A program made the position numbers and the translations under genes. Shown here one piece after another: positions 1 through 12,900 of a stretch of DNA of 64,000 nt (positions are counted from its first letter, which is position 1; the number at the start of each line of letters is the position of its first letter). Origin of the DNA: Rhizoctonia solani. Its lineage: Eukaryota; Basidiomycota; Agaricomycetes; Cantharellales; Ceratobasidiaceae. The notes beneath the pieces are model-generated. The model ran no database searches and was not told the DNA's origin. It was given only the letters and a program-made list of their open reading frames with translations. Where the stretch lies: assembly GCF_016906535.1 (NCBI RefSeq), contig NC_057380.1:1426001-1490000 (forward strand), read 5' to 3'.

Positions 1-724
1 TTCTGTTAGTCGAGGTTTTTCAGAAAAGACAGTTTACTCACATAAGGAGCACTAGCAACTAGTCCGAGCAGCCACTGGTCGCGTCCTCTGCCAGGTTCAT
101 CAGGAAAGAGGCCAAATTGTCTTGGCCAGAAAAGGTTTGCGCCATTAATCACAGTTTCGTCCATTCCTTGGACAGCAGCCGCCATGGAGCAGAGGACTAC
201 GAGGTAGTATAGTGTCTTCGGTTGGTCCCATCTATGGGTCTGTTCACGTTGTAGTTCTGCCTTTTCCTCTGGAGTGAGCTGCGGTAATGAATCGAAGCCT
301 AATTTCAGGTCGCGTGAGATCAAAGGCAAGCATCTGGCTCGAGCCGAAACTCACCCAATGGGTCTTGGGCAACAAGTGCCCCCTTGCGGATGATATCGGC
401 ATGCTCGGAAAGGCCATACGAATGGGCAAATGCGAGTGCCCTACAAAAAAAATGATAAGAAAATGGCATGATAGGCGACGGAGCGTACATACTGCTCCTC
501 TAGCTTGTCGTGGGGAATGCCGACAAGTGGGTTGGAAAGCTTGGCATTAGTGTTACCTTCGGCCAAGTGTAGTTTATTTTTGGCTAATAAGATATTTTCA
601 GAACTGCCAATAACCATCGAATAGATAACGTACGGTCAAAGTCATCCGACTGAGAGCCTTGTTCGGCATGCGTATATTCGCGCTTTTCGGTTTCGACCGA
701 AGGGTCTCGCTTGACGTCGGTCAT
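1..724 (-). CDS. MFS sugar/hexose transporter, 5' part (runs off window start)
   Basis: The N-terminal part of a major facilitator superfamily transporter of the fungal sugar porter type. Hand-spliced exons are 634-724, 493-583, 355-440 and 42-298, continuing into a fifth at base 2; all junctions are GT..AG and keep one frame. The protein starts MTDVKRDPSVETEKREY and contains NPLVGIPHDKLEEQ, a GALVAQDP segment and PKTLYYLVVLCSMAAAVQG followed by DETVINGANL. These match the cytosolic leader and first membrane helix of large fungal sugar transporters. No frameshift is visible in this part. The remaining helices lie outside the window, so substrate specificity cannot be judged. The start ATG at 722-724 is chosen because it opens the longest spliced frame. 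Confidence 0.85.
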
Positions 725-2701
725 GGCGTTATGTCCAATAAATGCGGAGAAAATATGCGGAGATGGGGGGGGGCGGGGAGGAAAGGTGGGAGGTATGGAA
801 GTTGGGCGGAAGCCGCTTGTATTTGAGGAAGAAGAGTGCTTGCTGGGTCTGTTGGTCAGGGGCTTGAATGGGAATATCGTTCCGTATGACGAAGCACATC
901 GACGGGCGCGGCACCCCTTGGCCGGCTATTTAGGTTTTCTGGGCCATTGATGCCGGGCCCCACTTGACGTCATGTCCAACGCCACGAACGATTGTGATCA
1001 AGAGAAATTTTGTACTCGGGCATCCCCAGCGCCCATACAATGTCTTGGTATAGTCAATATGAGATATATCGGTGGTCATGAGTGAATGTATGCACCCCGG
1101 TATTGTGTATTTCCGGCTGAGGCCATATCTTTCCCCGCGCCCAAGCTTGATTTTGGGGACATCGTGTCCGAGGAATCATGTCACCAGATTTAGTTCGCGA
1201 AGCATGGGTGTTCTTCTGTCGCTTGTACGCGCGAATCAGATTGCTGCCCAACTCTTGAGGGATCTTCTTCGTCAATAGATCTGTCTTCTATACTCTAACG
1301 CTCCCTGAATAACGTCAAATTGTCTTCAATTGTCTATTTGCCCGCTCCCAACTCCAGGCGCTCATCGGTGGGGCCTCGGCATCGTTAGAAATGCATCCAC
1401 CAACGTAGTTTGTATCCTCACCACAGGACCCCCTCCATTTGAATCCACCTTATGCCTCCGCTTGTCCAGCCACAGGTTCGAGAAGCTACGGTTCGTGAGA
1501 TATTCGAGTACTGGTGCCTGTCATGTGAACCTTAATCAACTTGGTGAACGAGCTCCGGTCTGCTATCATGCTGATCGCTTAGATGCTCAATATTGACCCT
1601 AGCTTAGTCTATCTCGCTTGTGCAAGTACCGTTTTACCACCCATTGCTGAAAACGTTTTTGCTCAATCCTCTGCCCGGGCCGATCGGTTATTCCCGGCGA
1701 ACTATGCGCCAATCACATATACCTTGAGAACTATGAGCGGCTCGTTTGCTGTCTGTGGCAATTGTGTCAATATTCGGCCCGCTTGCAATTGATTGACTGC
1801 TCTAAATAGCCTCCAATACAAGTACAAATTCAGTATGAGGTGGCCTGACTTCTCATGCCGGCGTGTCAAATTATTTGGTGTGAGCATGCTATAGCGTTGG
1901 AAAGCTTTCCATCTGCCGATTAGGCTCACAAGCGCATTCTGCCGCCATGGCCATCCATAATCTAAGTCTTCTAGTAGAAAAATACGTCTATCCGAGATCC
2001 AACAGTACTATGTTGGTCGCTTGGAGGCCTTCCGGACCTTGCCTCGAGGTCGGCGTCCTCGGTCGTGGTCGCTTCGTACCCATTCATCTCGCTTGCGTCT
2101 CCATCCACTTGTATGAGCTTAATGACGAGTACTAACCAGTCTAGAACCAGAGTAGCTACATAATTACCATAGCACATGATACGAGTAGCGTTCGATATGA
2201 AGGTACAAATCCGTTAGATATATCTATCCAAATGTTTTTCGTTGTCATCGCCGTTTTTCGTGTATCTCAACAGTGGTAAAATTTTCGGCAGAGTTCAATT
2301 TTTCTCCCTATTGTCTCTCCTAGTCCTTATCGCCTTGGTTGATATGTCGCCCCGCCCATTACCGGATGGAGAATGATATGGGATGAAATGATACTGGCAT
2401 GCATACATTCTTACATAACTATCTCGGATTATATGTAGAGCCGCTCAATGATTGAAGATGGCGATAATGCTATAACGTACACCTTTACTGGGGGTAGGGT
2501 GAAGTTCGTCCAACAGTATTTCTAAAAACGCGATCCCTATTGCTTGCAGAAGCCAGAGAACTGATAGGAAAATCCTTGGCCTGCCGTAAGACAACGGCCG
2601 TCCGGCATCGTAGCTGTACAAACCAGTACAAACGAGGGTGTTGGTACCTGGTTGAAATATAACTTTGTCAACGTTAACCGCACTTGGCACTGCAATAATA
2701 T
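725..2701. other. Intergenic, no gene recognised
   Basis: About 2 kb between the transporter promoter and the foldback element. Only short overlapping open frames without domain or splice logic are present. The purine run near 763-790 (G-rich) and CT-rich stretches near 850-900 are plausible promoter DNA for the transporter. Nothing else can be supported. Confidence 0.5.
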
Positions 2702-2842
2702 CTTTCATATTGGATATTTAACTCGGCATGGGTCTCACCTTGACTAAACAAGAATAAAGTACGAGTAATACTTGGTAAGAGCCCTATTTTCTTATTTAGT
2801 CAAGGAGAGACTCATACCGAGTTGAAATATCCAATATGAAAG
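2702..2842. repeat. Foldback inverted repeat, about 53-nt arms
   Basis: Left arm about 2702-2754 begins CTTTCATATTGGATATTT. Right arm about 2789-2842 is its reverse complement, with a few mismatches and one-base gaps (CGGCATGGGTCTC versus CGGTATGAGTCTC). The loop is about 35 nt. A transcript would fold into a long hairpin. Size and structure fit a small foldback MITE or a hairpin RNA precursor; no flanking target duplication is evident. Confidence 0.75.
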
Positions 2843-3224
2843 TTGCGGGGACAATGTTATGATGATCAAGCTTTCTTTACAATAACTACCTATATATTTC
2901 CCTTTCACGCTTTTCTGCATACTATCCTACTGGCGCTCAAATTAGGTGTAGTTTGAGTACACCCTATAGCTGGGCAGCTTACATCTGATGTTTGCATACC
3001 TCTCATGGAGAGTATAGTTAAGAGTAGAAGTAAAATAATGGATGCGGTTCTACGGGCAGGGAAATTTTCAGTTTTCGCTGGGCATACCCACGGCATACCT
3101 CCAAAATCAAGTTAAGGCGTGGGATTCATCACGTGATTTGATTCAATTATTTTCGGCCGTCAATCATAGTCGATCATATCTCTTTGAAAGTTCTGGGATC
3201 TTGTCGACCATCTCATCTTACAAA

Positions 3225-5137
3225 ATGGACACCTACCAAACGCCACTTTCAAGGTAAATGGTTAACAGAATATATGGCTCTTTTCGCTAACAGATACAGT
3301 CGTTATGCAAGCAAAGAAATGTCGCATCTCTTCTCGAGCGCAGTATGGTGCTTCTATAACATCTTCATAGCCAGGGGACATAACTTTATTTGAGTAGATG
3401 CGTTTTCATACTTGGCGCAAGCTGTGGTTGAATCTCGCCATCGCCGAGAAAGAGTTGGGTTTACCTATCTCAGACGATGCGATCACTCAAATGAAAAACA
3501 ATCTAGTATGCCCCATAAGTTGTGCATTGCGGCATCTGCGCTTAATAGGATTCTCATTCACAGTGGCTCGATGAAGACCAATTCAAAGTTGCCGCAGCAG
3601 AAGAAAAGAAGAGACGCCATGACGTGATGGCGCATGTACATACGTTTGGAACCGTCGCACCGCAGCGGCGCCTATCATTCAGTTAGTATCGAACTTGTCT
3701 ATCATTCGGTGAGCTAAACGCATGATGTGCAGCCTTGGAGCTACCTCATGCTATGTGACAGAGTGAGTTGCTGATTTGCCTGATCGAGAGACAAGGCTCC
3801 AATGCTTCATCTATAGTAACGGTGATCTCATCCTACTGCGGGAGGCGTGCGATTTGTTGCTCGCCCGATTGGCAATAGTTATCGACCGATTGGCCAATTT
3901 TGCAAATGAGTATAGAGCACTGCCTACTCTTGGGTTCACCCATTTCCAACCAGCACAGCTGACCACGGTCGGCAAGCGTGCAACCCTTTGGATCCAGGTA
4001 AATTTGAACTTGAGCTGCCTGTGAAATAAACCCAACGCAGGAATGGTTTCAGGAACTCTTATGGGACCTGAGGAACATTTCGCGAGCAAGAGACGACCTT
4101 GGTTTCCGTGGTGTAAAGGGAACTACAGGCACGCAGGCCTCGTTCTTGACCCTTTTTGACGGAGACCACCAAAAAGTACGAGCTTGATCATGACCATTAT
4201 CATTAGATTACCTGATCATATGGATAGGTTGTCGCACTGGACAAACGTGTAACAGAGCTCCTCGGGTTTCCGTTTGCATACCCAGTCACCTCCCAGACCT
4301 ACTCCCGTAAAATTGATATCGATGTCCTGCAGCCCTTGGCATCATTTGGTGCAACAGCGACCAAGATCGCCACAGACCTCAGGTTGCTTGCAAACCTCAA
4401 GGAGATAGAAGAACCATTCGAGAAGGACCAGATTGGGTCGAGTGCAATGGCGTATAAACGTAATCCTATGCGATGCGAACGGATATGCTCTCTGGCAAGA
4501 CACTTGATGGTCCTTCCTCAGAATGCACTCATGACGAGTGCTGGCCAATGGTTTGAGAGGACTTTGGATGACAGGTAAGGCTGATTCCAGGAGACCTCGA
4601 AACTTTTCTGACTTGACCAGCGCGAATCGCCGGGTTTCTATCCCCGAGGCGTTCCTCACCGCAGACATCGTTTTAAGCACGCTCCAAAATGTTCTGGAAG
4701 GGTTAGTGGTATACCCTAAAGTAATCGAACGCCGGATTTCCCAGGAGCTTCCATTTATGGCGACGGAGAATATCATTATGGCAATCGTGAAGGCGGGTGG
4801 CGATCGCCAGGTAGCTCATGAACAAATTCGTGTGGTATGTACCCATGAGTAGCCACGCTGTCCGAATGCTTGACCGTCTTTCCTTTCCCAGCTGTCCCAC
4901 CAAGCCGCACGTGTGGTCAAAGAAGAGGGCGGTGAAAATGACTTGATTAAGCGAATCAAGGCAGAGCCCTTCTTTGCACCAATCGTTCCTCAGCTCGATA
5001 CCCTATTAGACCCGAAGACTTTTATTGGGCGTGCGCCAGAACAAGTTGACTCTTTCCTGGAAGAGTGGGTCGCTCCTGCGCTCAGTAAATGGCAGGATGA
5101 AATCAAGGGTGCCCAGAAAGTAGAGTTGAGTGTGTAA
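3225..5137 (+). CDS. ADE13: Adenylosuccinate lyase (one-base frameshift in exon 4)
   Basis: Catalyses two steps of purine synthesis: SAICAR to AICAR plus fumarate, and adenylosuccinate to AMP plus fumarate. Exons: 3225-3253, 3300-3342, 3398-3505, 3564-3681, 3733-3762, 3817-3997, 4041-4175, 4228-4574, 4621-4834 and 4892-5137. Hallmarks in order are [13 protein letters not shown] near the start, [41 protein letters not shown], and the signature loop [18 protein letters not shown] (fumarase/aspartase superfamily SSxMPxKxN-like catalytic serine loop). Length, about 480 residues, is normal for fungi. Near 3660-3670 the frame after TFGTVAP needs one extra base to give the expected AAAPIIHLGATS; as read, it hits a stop. 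In a single-copy essential gene this is more likely a consensus error than a lesion. Confidence 0.93.
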
Positions 5138-5215
5138 GATGCGATGGCGTGCAGAAATATAAATTCGTTATATGCAATGAACAAACGCTTCGAATTAGAT
5201 GCTAGATTATATTAA

Positions 5216-8116
5216 CTACGCGCCTGGAATTCCTAAGTTATGCAACTTGGCTTGCATCCACTCGTCTCGAAGTTCATCAACCACTCGAGCCAACGCTTTC
5301 GTAACTTGTTCGCGGGTAGAACCACTGCCTTCTAGATAGTATTTGATCTATTATGAAGCTACTATTAGGATGGCTGAATTATCCGCCTACACCAAATGCT
5401 GACCTTGGGCTCTGTTCCACTCGTACTTGTATAGCCCATTGCGTAAGCATCTCGCGACAAAGACAAGAGTATTCCTAGTCGACTCACCGAACCGTCAAAA
5501 CAATCGCTATTCCATCTCCCTTTGCCTTGAATGTGATCATATGTCCTCCTGAGACAGGCAATGAGGGTGCGTAGTCCGGAGCTGGCGCACTGCTATCGAA
5601 CCCATGCCCTGTAGTCAAGTCACGGATATCCGTAACAGTGAGACCACCGATTGATTTCGGATATTGAGACATTTTGTCTTTAGATAACTACAGAATCAAG
5701 AGTGTGTCAGTACCCAAAAATGCATCTGCGGGAGGTTAAAAGTACCGAAGCTGGGTCATTGTATGATCGAAGGCGAGCGAATATTTGGTCGACTATTTCA
5801 GATTGGGAGCAAATGAAGTAACTGTTGCTTGTCTAGAGAAAGCGTCAATAAATTGATCCCCAATCTTGAACCTGATATAGACTGGCCTGGAAATATCCAT
5901 ACCTGGAAAGATATTAGTTATGTGCAAGCCAACGAGTTGAAATTAACTCACTGTGCATAAATCTCCTCCAAGTAATCGGTCGCTAGTTTTCTCCGACTAT
6001 GGAGAGAGGAAACCAATTCCGCAAAGCACATCTAACATGAGTCAAATCAGTTGAAGGATATATGCTACCTCTAGAGAAGTTGACCAAGTCAGAATAGCCT
6101 ACATACCGTTGCTGAAACGCCGTCCTTATCACGAACTTCTTCACCAAGCATGAACCCGATTGCTTCTTCATATCCAAAGTACATTGTATCCCTCGGCCTC
6201 GAGCACGAGCTGCATTCCCAATGTATTTAAATCCTGCAATGGATCGCATAGCATCAGCTCTTATAGTTCAAAGAGACTAGAGTTCACCGGTGAGAGATTC
6301 GACAAACTTGAATCCCTCCTTGGCTGCCATTGCACCGATTAATTTGGAGCTGACCGTAGAGGCAACCATGGCCAGTTTTTCTATTTGCCGAGGTCAATTC
6401 ACTTGCCTAACAGAAAAAATAGGACTTACCAATAGGTCTTCCAGAAGCTTTGTATCCCCAATATCCACCCGCAAACAGCTTCCAAGCTGGTCCCCTGAAA
6501 AGACGAACCACGTTCCGTCTGGCCTATTTTAGCATGAGCATGACTGGCTGCCCGTTGCGCGTCGTATACTTACTTTTTCTGAGCGGCAGCGAATCGATCG
6601 GAATCAGGATCTTGTGCAAACACGTACGACGAACCAGATGCGTTCGCAGTCTTGATTGCCAAGTCCTACAATATTCAATTTATGTTTATAATCCTCCACG
6701 GGATATCATCATTTGTACGTACCAATGCACCTAAAACAAGTGAGTATATGCACTTTTCTTTAAATAAAAATAAAGAAAACGCATACCTTTTCTTCAGGAT
6801 TAGGGAAAGCAACAGTTGGAAAGTCCGGATTGGGATCTTGTTGTTCTTTTACATGCTCCAAAGGTTTAAAATCGAATACTTTATTTGCTCGGTCGATGAT
6901 GCCCGAGAAACTCCATGCATGGATGTATTGGTAAACTTGAGAGGACTGAAGCATTTGTTTCCCTGCAGACGCCAATCTTAGTGGTTCGATTGAACAACGG
7001 GTGAAAGCGGGAATCAAGTACCTGGTACGACTAAGTGATGCGATATAATCAAGATACGCAACTGTCATTTCTTCAGTGCGGTCAATGACTAGATTGTCCA
7101 CATTGGCTAAGAATGTAAATCCCACGCAATGGGCGGAGATTAGCTTCAATAGCGGCAGCGATACCGGCATCATGTGGGGATATGATCTATTTCAGAGGCC
7201 AGTTTGAATTAGTGCTTAAGCTTAATAAAGCATTCGCTCTACCTGGACGGCGTTTTCCCAATAGACTTTATAGCCGTTATCGTCCTAAGTAGCTAATCAG
7301 CGCTGACTAAAGGTATGAATCTAATGCCATACTTTAGGGTTATGTGACGCTGCGTATATGCCGATAAGCACTCGTCCAATGCGACAAGCACAAGACCAAA
7401 TCAACGCACCAGTGATCATAACTCCCGCTGCAGCGTTCAGTTTGCTGACTGTATATGGTACTCTTCATAGCGGTAACGTCATGTCAGCCCGTGCACCAGG
7501 GGCGGAGCTTCAGCAACCTACAGAGGGGTGTGCACAATGCCCTTGTACAAATAAACCTTGAATCCCTTGGAGACAAACGCCGCAGCCGTCAGTTGGGCCC
7601 ATTTCTCAGAGTTGTAACGATGGTCGTGACCGACGACGACACCGCGCTCAGTCGCGTTTGGAACATTTTGGAGGACATAGGCACAGAGTCCCTAGTATAG
7701 CAATATGAATTATATTTTATGTTTGGAATACGGGGAAATGATGGGCTTACCTGAGATGCCTGAATGACAATCAAATCATTCATACAAGAGAAACAGCAGC
7801 CATGAGTCCTCGGAGACCTTCAGACTCTCTATTAGACTGCACTCTGCTTGCCGCAATGGACTTACCAGCTGTACCGAATTCGATTCGCTTCCTATTTGGC
7901 AAAGATAAGCAGAAATAAGTCATAGGTTTTTCCTTACATGAGTCGTCGCTTGAGCTCTTCCGTGTTCCCCGCATCCCGAAGCGACTCGATCTCGGCGCGC
8001 GTAGCTGGGTTCTAGATGCGCAACGTGGGTGCACAGCAGAGATCGCTCAAGTAGGGAAATAGCCTACCTTGTCGAATGCAAGCCACTCGTTGACTTTGGC
8101 TTGAATGAGAGTCCAT
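5216..8116 (-). CDS. PRM15: Phosphopentomutase / phosphoglucomutase-2 family enzyme
   Basis: Alpha-D-phosphohexomutase superfamily, most like the fungal phosphoribomutase (yeast Prm15, formerly Pgm3), which interconverts ribose-1-P and ribose-5-P. From the 5' end: LIQAKVNEWLAFDK, NPATRAEIESLRDAG, RIEFGTAG, then LRGLMAA and MNDLIVIQASQ. The catalytic serine motif AASHNPK has its Ser codon at 7345-7347. DDNGYKVYWENAVQ, FDFKPLEHVKEQQDPNPDFP and the metal loop DPDSDR (about 6600) follow. The phosphate-binding TSGTEPK lies near 5420, and the end is IKYYLEGSGSTREQ to a TAG at 5216-5218. About ten small introns. Two frame problems are seen: the ATG at 8116 is not in frame with LIQAKVNEW, and one base is missing at 7790-7800 between GLMAA and FSCMNDL. 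The start is therefore provisional. Confidence 0.85.
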
Positions 8117-8301
8117 AGTAGTAACTTATGTTAAGATCCTATGATGGTTGTACTCGAGACCAGATGCCCGGTCCTTGCCGGCCAAATGTTTGTTATAATT
8201 TATATGAGCTCGGCGCTTAGATCGTCTGTTACGTAAAGCGTGTCTCTAGCCAGGTTCAGCGTGTTTCCTGACCCATAACCTCCCAAACCGGCAACGACGC
8301 G

Positions 8302-9661
8302 ATGAGTGCAGCCAAGTACGCGAACTTGCCTGACATAGTGAGTGACGCGAATATTTAGCTGAGATAATCTCATTTTTAGAACATACGCGTAGGACCTAGA
8401 GGGGCATGATGTCTATGAAACGCCGGACGTTCCACCATCGCCTACTGAGGTAAGCACATGGCTACGTACACTGTATCTCAAGCTGCATATTCACTAGGTC
8501 GAATCTGATGACGAAAAAGATGCCGCTCGCGTTAGGGGCACTGCTAATCGACCGGGTCAGGGTGAGCTTGACAACGAACCGCTGCCATCGACAGAGACCT
8601 CGGGCCGATTCTTCAGACACGCAGAGAGGAGAGCTCGTATGTCCCCCTATCCAACGCAAACGTGTTCCTCACTGATTTGTCGAGATAGGCCGCCAGCGCG
8701 AGCTCTACTCGTATCCTGATTCGTCATATTCGTCTTCCAGGTCCCCCTCACCTTCACGCTCAAACCTACCTCTATCTCAGCGGATTGAACTTATGAAGAA
8801 TGAATTGGCCAACTCGAAGCCGAAGCTGTGGGGTCAACAGATTCGAAGGATGAACCAACTGAGCTTATGCGGGAACTGAGCGACATGCGAGGGAGATTAA
8901 CTGGTATTGGTAGTCGTACAAGGTTAATCAACGCCATGGCCAACGGCAAGAACAAGGATAAGGCAAAGCCCGAGGCCGATAGCTCAGTGCGGAACGTGGT
9001 CCCCCACAGCGCCCAGCCGGAGATTGCCATTCCACATGGTGGAGGAGTAGTCGATATGGACCAGCGTATTGCGCAACTTGAGAAACTTATCGGTGCTTCG
9101 GGAACATCGCTCGATGAAGTGAGTGTGGTTTATCTTGATTGTTTGGCGTGTTCTTTACTAGACCTTGTACAGTCATCGCCCCTGCCCCAGCCGCTTCTAC
9201 CCCACTTGACACGGATATCCAATCTCCTCACTCTCCTGGCTCAGCCTCGCCATATCGACTCTATCTCGCGTCGTCTCAAATTGCTATTGACCGACTTGGA
9301 ACGCTACAGTGCATCCGGGACCCCTTCGGGCCCTGGGGCACCATTGCCCCCTGCATTGGCCGAACTTGCGCCACTCCTACAACGACTCGCACCACACATC
9401 ACGACTATCCCCGCCGTTCTAGCCCGTCTACGAACATTGAGTGCGCTCCACGCTTCAGCCGCCGGCTTTGGGGATGCCGTCAGCGGTCTGGAGGAAGACC
9501 AGCGGAGGCTAAGGGCAGGCCTAGCCGATCTCGAAGAGGCAGTCAAGGGCCTTGAAGGCAGTATCAGCGACAACTCGGGAACTATCACTCGCAACGTGGA
9601 GGGTTTGGAGACGAGAATATCATCGCTCGAAGAAAGATTGGCAGGGTTATCGGCAGTGTAG
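8302..9661 (+). CDS. Dynamitin (dynactin subunit 2, p50)
   Basis: Structural subunit of dynactin, the cofactor of cytoplasmic dynein. Exons about 8302-8337, 8393-8449, 8498-8636, 8699-9118 and 9173-9661. The N terminus MSAAKYANLPDI then DLEGHDVYETPDVPPSPTE is the typical dynamitin start. RIELMKNELA leads into a long coiled coil, with DQRIAQLEKLIGASGTSLDE in the middle and heptad-rich helices (RISNLLTLLAQPRHIDSISR, LEEDQRRLRAGLADLEEAV) to the end. One base is missing near 8810-8815: MKNELA must change frame to continue as LEAEAVGSTDSKDEP. The stop is at 9661. The stretch 9119-9172 is open but has GTGAGT and CAG borders, so it is treated as an intron. Confidence 0.85.
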
Positions 9662-9939
9662 AGTAGTGCAATCGACCGATTTGCAATCTATCGTCCTCAG
9701 TCGCGATAGCTCCGCGGTATGAGTTGTGCCTCGATCATGTCTTCCGCTCTTTTCGATGAACTCTTCTGTTTGTGAGAGGCGCTTGCAAATCTGGGGTCAG
9801 CGCCCACGTGTTGGGTGTGGCTCAGCTAACCCCCTAAAAGTCGGTGGGGCTCAAACGCTGGTCGCCTTAGAGCATTTGCTCCAGTCTGCCAGTGACTATC
9901 TCAGTTCGCCACTTCGTTCCACCACATTGACCTAACAGT

Positions 9940-12900
9940 ATGGGTAAGAAGAAGACAGCGAATAAGAGGACTACTACGGCCCCGACAATCCTTCCGGCAA
10001 CTAACGGAGGATCATCGGATGTGGATGCTAGCCCCACGGCATCGAGCTTTGGCAAAGGTACTGTATCTCGGAGCCCCACATAATAATACCTCGAGTCTGA
10101 CATGCCCTCGGTCAAACCACTAGAGGAGCAGAAGGACTTGTCGTCTGGTATGTGTGTCGTCTCTTGCTATCAATGACGGGTACGACTCATATTTACCGGA
10201 CTTCTGTCTCGGCTGTGGCTATAAAATCATAATTTCATTCCGGCGCACACAGATGAGATAAGGAATGCGACCAGTCCGACTGAAGGCTCTGCTAAAAGCC
10301 CGACAACGCCCATTGCCGAAGCTCCCTCCGCTCCCAAATCGAAGGGCCAGAAGAAGAAAGCTGCTGCCGCCGCAAAGAAAGCCGCCTCCGCCGCTGCCCG
10401 AGCCAACGATGATCCTGTCTCCCAGCCCACGACTACTGAGGAGATCGATACCGCCGGCAACTCAGAGGCCAATGCAAATGCGAATATCACGAAGCCGTCC
10501 TCGGATGAACCCGAAATTTTGAAGCCTCTCGACGGTACGCTCGATTCAGCACGGGAACAAGACGTCGAAGGCGACGCATGGGGACTGAACGAGGACGAGC
10601 CAGCCGTGGCTCATGATGACGTTATGAAACCGACTGCGGACGATTCTCCCTCGCCAGACGCCCAAGATAGTAGCTCGGCCGACAACGTCCAAGTCGCTTC
10701 AACAGAGCTCAAATCGGGGGAGGGTGTTTCCAAGGTAGATATATTCGCCTGGTTCTGGTGCCACACTTTGACGAGCGTCTTCTTTTTTTCTTGGTAGAGT
10801 AATGCAGTCTTGAATGACGACAAGGCTTCCGAAACCGTGCCGCCGCCACTCACTGCGGAGGTCACTCCCGACGCGCTCCCAAATTCATCTAATGAACTCC
10901 CAAATTCAGACGCGGCAGATCTGTCCGAGGTTAAGATGACCCTGTAACTCCATCCAGGGCAGTAGCAGTCGACAGCATACACCGAATAAGGACACAACAG
11001 AGCCAAACGGCACGTTTAATTGCTTGTACTTGTTTGGCTATTCTGATCTGACCAACAAACTCTTGTTTTCTCCCTTTGCTAGGCGAACCTATGGATTACC
11101 TCCTAGGCCCTCGGACGACGATAATACCCCTCTTGCGCATATTGCTGGAAGTAAAGCCCCTGCTATTAATACCAATCTTGTGTCTGATGGACTTGTCAAC
11201 GGAGGCGCGAGAAAAGAGACGCCGAGTTCTGCTGGCGAGAACCTAGGAGGTGCTCAGTTTAGATACGACTCTCACACAACTGGAACTAGTGCCTTTTCCA
11301 ATAATCCTGCCCGACCAAATGCGCCATCAATTTCGCCTACTTCGGGAGTTCCCGCTCGTGGACCGGGCGGCGTCGGGTTCGGCTCAACAGCGCCTGCTCA
11401 GACTCCGACGACAACGACATCTGGCTTCAACTTTGGCTTTGGCTCGCCGCAAAAGTCAACTCCTAAAAACGCGTCTGGGATGTCTTGGGGTGCAGCAGCC
11501 TCTTCGAAACAGGCCAAATCGTCTGGTTGGGGTTGGCTCAACAAAGCGCGCGAAACATTTGAACAGGCCATAGGCGACGAGCCATCCCCTACCCCTGCTC
11601 CCGCTCCTGGTCCCACTCCCGCTTCTACTCCCGTGCCTGGTCCTGGCCCTCCCGCTCGCGCCCCGCCTGTCCGATCCCCCTCTGTTGAGCGGGTCGCTCA
11701 ATCTTCTACAGCGGGCCCCACTAATTCCAATTCCAACTCCGATGCTGCCCCTTCTTCCCCCAATCGGCCTACTAGAGGCATGACGTCTTTCGAGGCCAGG
11801 ATGGCCGCTTTGAAGCAAAAGGCGGCCACTGCCACGAACAAAGATGGCCCATCGGGGCCGAAGGCAGAAGCAGAAACGCCCAAGGCATCGTCGCCCGTCA
11901 CTCCCACTTCCATTTCGGGTGTCTCTCCGATTTCGCCCTCTGTGTCAACTCAATCTCACACTCAAGCTCAACCTTTGCCTTTGCCTTTACCGACCTCGAT
12001 GACGATGCCAACCGAGCAGAACCCACCGCGAACACCGGATCAGGCCATGGTCACGAGCGCGTTCTCGCCGCCGCCACGCGAGAGCACGGCCGAAACCGGA
12101 AAGGCTGGGAAGTTGGTCTCCAAGTTTGATAACCAGGAGGCCCCTATCGGCTCCAAAACGGCCAGCACGGGACTCCGGCTCCAAACTCAACCTGCCGCTC
12201 CGGATCGTCGACGGAGCGAGTCCCCTGTAACGGTGCGAGATGGCAATGCCTCTGAAACTGAACGACCATCGCTCGCGGACATGCGGTCCACTTCTGCGCC
12301 GCTGCCCAAGACATCTATCAATACCACATCGCCTAGGACTCCCAGTAGCTTTAGTTTTGGAGCCGGCCTCGGTACTACCAATCGGATTAATGGAGGGCGT
12401 TTTGGATTCGGAGGCGGAGGATTTGGAGGGATCAGGCCGGGACCTGGGCCTAGTCCCATGTCAACGCCCATGGGGGAGAAGAACGAGACGAGGTTCGAGA
12501 GCCAGCGCGACGACGACTTGTCCTCGGTTATTGAAGGAAGTGAGCCGAACGACTTGGATTCGCAAGTCGGAGAGAACGAATCAGGACTTGGACTCGCTCG
12601 TCGGCGAGCCAGAGGCCGTTGCTTTGCCTGAGCTTCCCATCAATATCGACACCCCCTATTCCCACCTTTCCCACAGCTTTCAAGGCCAATATCCCTGTAA
12701 CGAATCTCCCAGGCATTAAACCCTTCGTCGCTTCCCCTCCTCCTATCACTACACCTGCCGCTGCCTTGGAAGTAACTGCCCCTCTTCCTTCTCCCACCCG
12801 TTCCGAACTTGAACCGGGAGCAGCCACTCCAGACGATAAGACGATTGCCGACCCCTCAGATCTCGCGGAAGTCGCGCAGGAGCCCGTACCCCAAGACGAA

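Noticed and set aside
9304..9594. Antisense open frame inside dynamitin
   Set aside because: Shadow of the Leu/Ala-rich coding strand.
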